Assembly: GCA_025352065.1 (NCBI GenBank)
Contig: JANXUC010000016.1
Location: 1 to 33,879 of the forward strand
DNA length: 33,879 nt
Source of the DNA: Acidobacteriaceae bacterium
GTDB taxonomy: Bacteria; Acidobacteriota; Terriglobia; Terriglobales; Acidobacteriaceae
Direction: 5' to 3'
Shown here: positions 31,929 to 33,879 of the stretch, piece by piece
Position numbering within the stretch: position 1 is the stretch's first letter
How the letters are laid out: each line of letters starts with the position of its first letter
Translations under genes and position numbers: made by a program
The notes under the pieces: model-generated
What the model was told of the DNA's origin: nothing
Database searches by the model: none
Seen by the model: only the letters and a program-made list of their open reading frames with translations

Positions 31929-33477
31929 TACGCCCTGCTACCTTGCGCTTCCAGCCCTTGTGCTGGCGGCGATTGTGCTTCAGCCAGCGTCGGCCCACGC
32001 CCAGATGACATCCGTGGGTATCAACTGCGCCCAAATCCAGAGCCTGCAATTGATGAAGCAGGACAACATGCGTGCCGGTCAAGCCCTGATCGAGTGCGGC
32101 ATCGTACGAGGAGGCCACGCTGCCGAATCCGGCACCGTGCCGCCAGCTCCGCCGAACGTCAACGTCAGCAACCGCCCCTGCACGGACCAGTTCAACTGCA
32201 CCCACAGCGAAAACGTGGTCGTTGGCAGCACCAAGGACAATGGCACCACCATCGTCGTGAATTACAACGATCACAACGCGAACCAGTACTCCGGCACCTC
32301 CTACTCTACCGACGGCGGCGTAACTTTCAAGGAAATCATTCCTCCGCCTTTCGCTGCAGCGCACGGCACAAACTTCGGCGATCCAATCGTCGTTTTCAAC
32401 TCGAAGCTGAACAAGTGGTTCGCTGGCGACCTGACCACCGGTTGCGGTGGGCAAGGAATCGGATTGTGGACCTCACTGAACGGCAAGACCTGGGCTAAGG
32501 GCGCTTGCGCTCATAACGGCGGCGGCGACGACCGTGAGTCGATGTGGGTTGACAACGAACCTACCAGCGGCACTTACGGTCGCATGTACATCTCCTTCAA
32601 CGACTTCGCCCTCGGCGGAGCTCTTTCCATCGTTTGGTCCGCCAACGGCACGACCTGGAGCGCGCCGGTCATCATCAGCAACACGGCTACCTTCATGCGT
32701 GACGTGCAAGTCACTGGCTCGCCCCGCGGTGCCACTCGATTCGAGGGCACAAACAGCACCGTGTTCGTAGCCTCCATGGATGAGGGCGGCGGTGGTTTCG
32801 CTACCCGTCAGAACGTCATGTTCAAGTCGCTTGACGGCGGCCTGACGTGGACGAACTCCGTTATGGGTGCGCGCTTCCCGGCTGTGGGCGATTCTCTTTG
32901 CTCCAGCAATGCTTACTTCGCAGCAGTCAACCCGATCTGGCGTCACATGGGTTGGGGCGAACCGGCTGTCGGTCCTAACGGCGTTGTCCACTACGCTTAT
33001 GCCAGAAAAGGCTCGCTCGGGGACAAGGGCGACATCTACTACGTGAAGTCGTTGGATAACGGCAAGACCTGGAAGGCGCCTATCAAGCTGAACACGGACA
33101 AGGATGCTGCCTTCAAAACGCAGTGGATGCCTTCCGTTTCATCCGACGTAGCGGGCAAGGTTACGGTCTCTTGGTACGATCGTAGCGCTTCCACAACGGC
33201 CTGCGTGAACGTCACCGACGCTGGCTGCAAATACCAGCGGACCGCTCGCCAGTCGAAAGACAACGGCACGACCTGGTTGGCTCAGTTCGCTGTCAGCACT
33301 GGCCTGATTGCTCAACCCGATCAACAGGATCCCGGCATCCAGAGCTGCTACGCCGGCGACTACGACTACGATACCGCCATCAACGGCAACGCCTTCGTCA
33401 CGTGGACCGACGGAAGCAAGGCTGTGGGCGGAGTGAATGTCCAGAACGTGGACTTCGCCAAGGTTCCGCTACCATAA
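31906..33477 (+). CDS. Secreted BNR/Asp-box repeat (sialidase-like propeller) protein
   Basis: Exported 523-residue protein. The signal peptide starts MQRTKRISTPCYLALPALVL and is cleaved after SAHAQ. At least four Asp-box motifs (S-x-D-x-G-x-T-W type) are visible: YSTDGGVTFKEI, KSLDGGLTWTNS, KSLDNGKTWKAP and QSKDNGTTWLAQ, marking a six-bladed propeller as in sialidases. I do not see the arginine triad and tyrosine/glutamate pair clearly enough to claim sialidase activity. Several cysteines could form disulfides. ATG at 31906 has AGGAG 7 nt upstream. The gene overlaps the foldase by 23 nt and is followed by a strong terminator, so the two form a bicistronic unit. Confidence 0.87.
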   Translation: MQRTKRISTPCYLALPALVLAAIVLQPASAHAQMTSVGINCAQIQSLQLMKQDNMRAGQALIECGIVRGGHAAESGTVPPAPPNVNVSNRPCTDQFNCTHSENVVVGSTKDNGTTIVVNYNDHNANQYSGTSYSTDGGVTFKEIIPPPFAAAHGTNFGDPIVVFNSKLNKWFAGDLTTGCGGQGIGLWTSLNGKTWAKGACAHNGGGDDRESMWVDNEPTSGTYGRMYISFNDFALGGALSIVWSANGTTWSAPVIISNTATFMRDVQVTGSPRGATRFEGTNSTVFVASMDEGGGGFATRQNVMFKSLDGGLTWTNSVMGARFPAVGDSLCSSNAYFAAVNPIWRHMGWGEPAVGPNGVVHYAYARKGSLGDKGDIYYVKSLDNGKTWKAPIKLNTDKDAAFKTQWMPSVSSDVAGKVTVSWYDRSASTTACVNVTDAGCKYQRTARQSKDNGTTWLAQFAVSTGLIAQPDQQDPGIQSCYAGDYDYDTAINGNAFVTWTDGSKAVGGVNVQNVDFAKVPLP

Positions 33478-33502
33478 GAAGGCTGCGAGAATCTACAAAC
33501 TG

Positions 33503-33535
33503 AAGAGGGTAGCCGGTTTCGGCTACCCTCTTTTT
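33503..33535 (+). terminator. Intrinsic terminator of the foldase-BNR unit
   Basis: AAGAGGGTAGCC (33503-33514) and GGCTACCCTCTT (33521-33532) pair perfectly over 12 bp with a 6-nt loop; a T-rich tail TTTTTCTTGTT follows. Confidence 0.9.
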
Positions 33536-33675
33536 CTTGTTCTGAATCCGCCACCCCGCACTCGAAAAACCCTCAAGTTCATTTCCCGCCAACGAACTCT
33601 GGTAGTAGTCCACTCCGCCTTGTTACCTAGGCAAAACTTCGAAGAAGCAAGCCAAATGCAGATTCTGTGAGAGAG

Positions 33676-33703
33676 CCCGCCGGACTGGTCCCGACGGGTT
33701 TTT
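33676..33703 (+). terminator. Second terminator-like hairpin in the gap before aceE
   Basis: CCCGCCGG (33676-33683) and CCGACGGG (33691-33698) pair with one C-A mismatch, followed by TTTTT at 33699-33703. It could be a backup terminator or the 3' end of a short RNA starting after 33540. The rest of 33536-33796 shows no gene. Confidence 0.6.
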
Positions 33704-33759
33704 CCACGGGATACTCTCCCGACTACCCTTGAACAGCAGTTCAGCGTATCGTCCAAAAG

Positions 33760-33789
33760 CTGACACGCGGCCTCACTTCAAGGCATACT
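33760..33789 (+). promoter_or_regulatory. Promoter of the aceE-like gene
   Basis: CTGACA (33760-33765), 18-bp spacer, CATACT (33784-33789). The start point would fall at or next to the ATG at 33797, again implying a leaderless mRNA. Confidence 0.45.
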
Positions 33790-33796
33790 TATCGGT

Positions 33797-33879
33797 ATGA
33801 ATGCGACGCGTACAGCCCAAGCACCGCCCGATTTCGACGAAATTGCTGAGTGGATTGAAGCTTTCGACCAGATAGTCCG
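33797..33879 (+). CDS. aceE: Start of a pyruvate dehydrogenase E1 (AceE-like) gene, cut by the window edge
   Basis: ATG at 33797 opens a frame with no stop to the window end, encoding MNATRTAQAPPDFDEIAEWI followed by EAFDQIV. The EIAEWIEAFDQIV segment resembles the N-terminal E1-dimer-contact helix of homodimeric AceE, which decarboxylates pyruvate in the pyruvate dehydrogenase complex. With only 27 codons visible this is a provisional call. No Shine-Dalgarno is seen; the promoter-like hexamers are so close that leaderless translation is likely. It follows two terminators, so it begins a new unit. Confidence 0.6.
   Translation, partial: MNATRTAQAPPDFDEIAEWIEAFDQIV

Noticed and set aside
1-33879. 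CRISPR array, prophage or complete insertion sequence
   Set aside because: No regularly spaced identical repeats, transposase, integrase or phage structural genes were seen on either strand.

Overview
The window looks like a chromosomal segment of an Acidobacteriota bacterium (Terriglobia, Koribacter or Sulfotelmatobacter type). This is inferred from gene content: a 1000-residue Oar-like TonB-dependent receptor with an N-terminal carboxypeptidase-regulatory-like domain, a membrane Ser/Thr kinase fused to a PD40/TolB-like propeller, a BlaI/M56-peptidase pair, and a sigma factor paired with a zinc-finger anti-sigma factor carrying Ycf48/BNR-like repeats. I see no rRNA, tRNA, CRISPR array, phage module or intact insertion sequence.

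Layout. 0-2.4 kb (minus): sulfotransferase and family 2 glycosyltransferase, probably the edge of a surface-glycan cluster. 2.6-4.2 kb (plus): msrP-msrQ, periplasmic methionine sulfoxide repair. 4.2-8.8 kb: a secreted M14 carboxypeptidase, divergent from the kinase-propeller protein. 8.8-9.5 kb: a decayed stretch with a PD40-protein remnant and short repeats. 9.5-12.4 kb (minus): proton-translocating transhydrogenase pntAA-pntAB-pntB, divergent from lexA at 12.6 kb; a perfect CRP-type palindrome lies between them. 13.3-13.7 kb: trxA (minus). 13.76-14.01 kb: a gene-free, highly self-complementary block that may encode a structured RNA. 14.1-16.4 kb (minus): sigma/anti-sigma pair. 16.4-16.9 kb: broken DUF6569 gene. 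17.0-18.5 kb (plus): secreted coiled-coil protein and a ferredoxin-NADP reductase. 18.9-20.4 kb (minus): cupin, TetR regulator and a DUF1801 protein. 20.4-21.1 kb: gene-free, with a very strong plus-strand terminator that implies a small RNA. 21.1-26.0 kb (plus): branched-chain amino acid cluster ilvC-ilvB-ilvM-like-ilvD behind a good sigma-70 promoter and a TetR-type palindrome. 26.0-30.6 kb (minus): TonB receptor, M56 peptidase, BlaI regulator. 30.9-33.5 kb (plus): a parvulin-type foldase overlapping a secreted BNR-repeat protein, ended by a strong terminator. 33.8 kb: start of a gene resembling pyruvate dehydrogenase E1 (aceE), cut by the window edge.

Themes. Several units concern redox balance or the cell envelope: MsrPQ, transhydrogenase, thioredoxin, ferredoxin-NADP reductase, sigma/anti-sigma, foldase and BNR protein. 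The ilv enzymes use NAD(P)H and Fe-S or thiamine chemistry that transhydrogenase and reductase could support, but that link is inference. The most interesting unexplained parts are non-coding: the 13.76-14.01 kb structured block, the orphan terminator near 20.9 kb, the operator-like palindromes at pnt/lexA and ilvC, and several short repeat families. No clearly new multi-gene system is visible.
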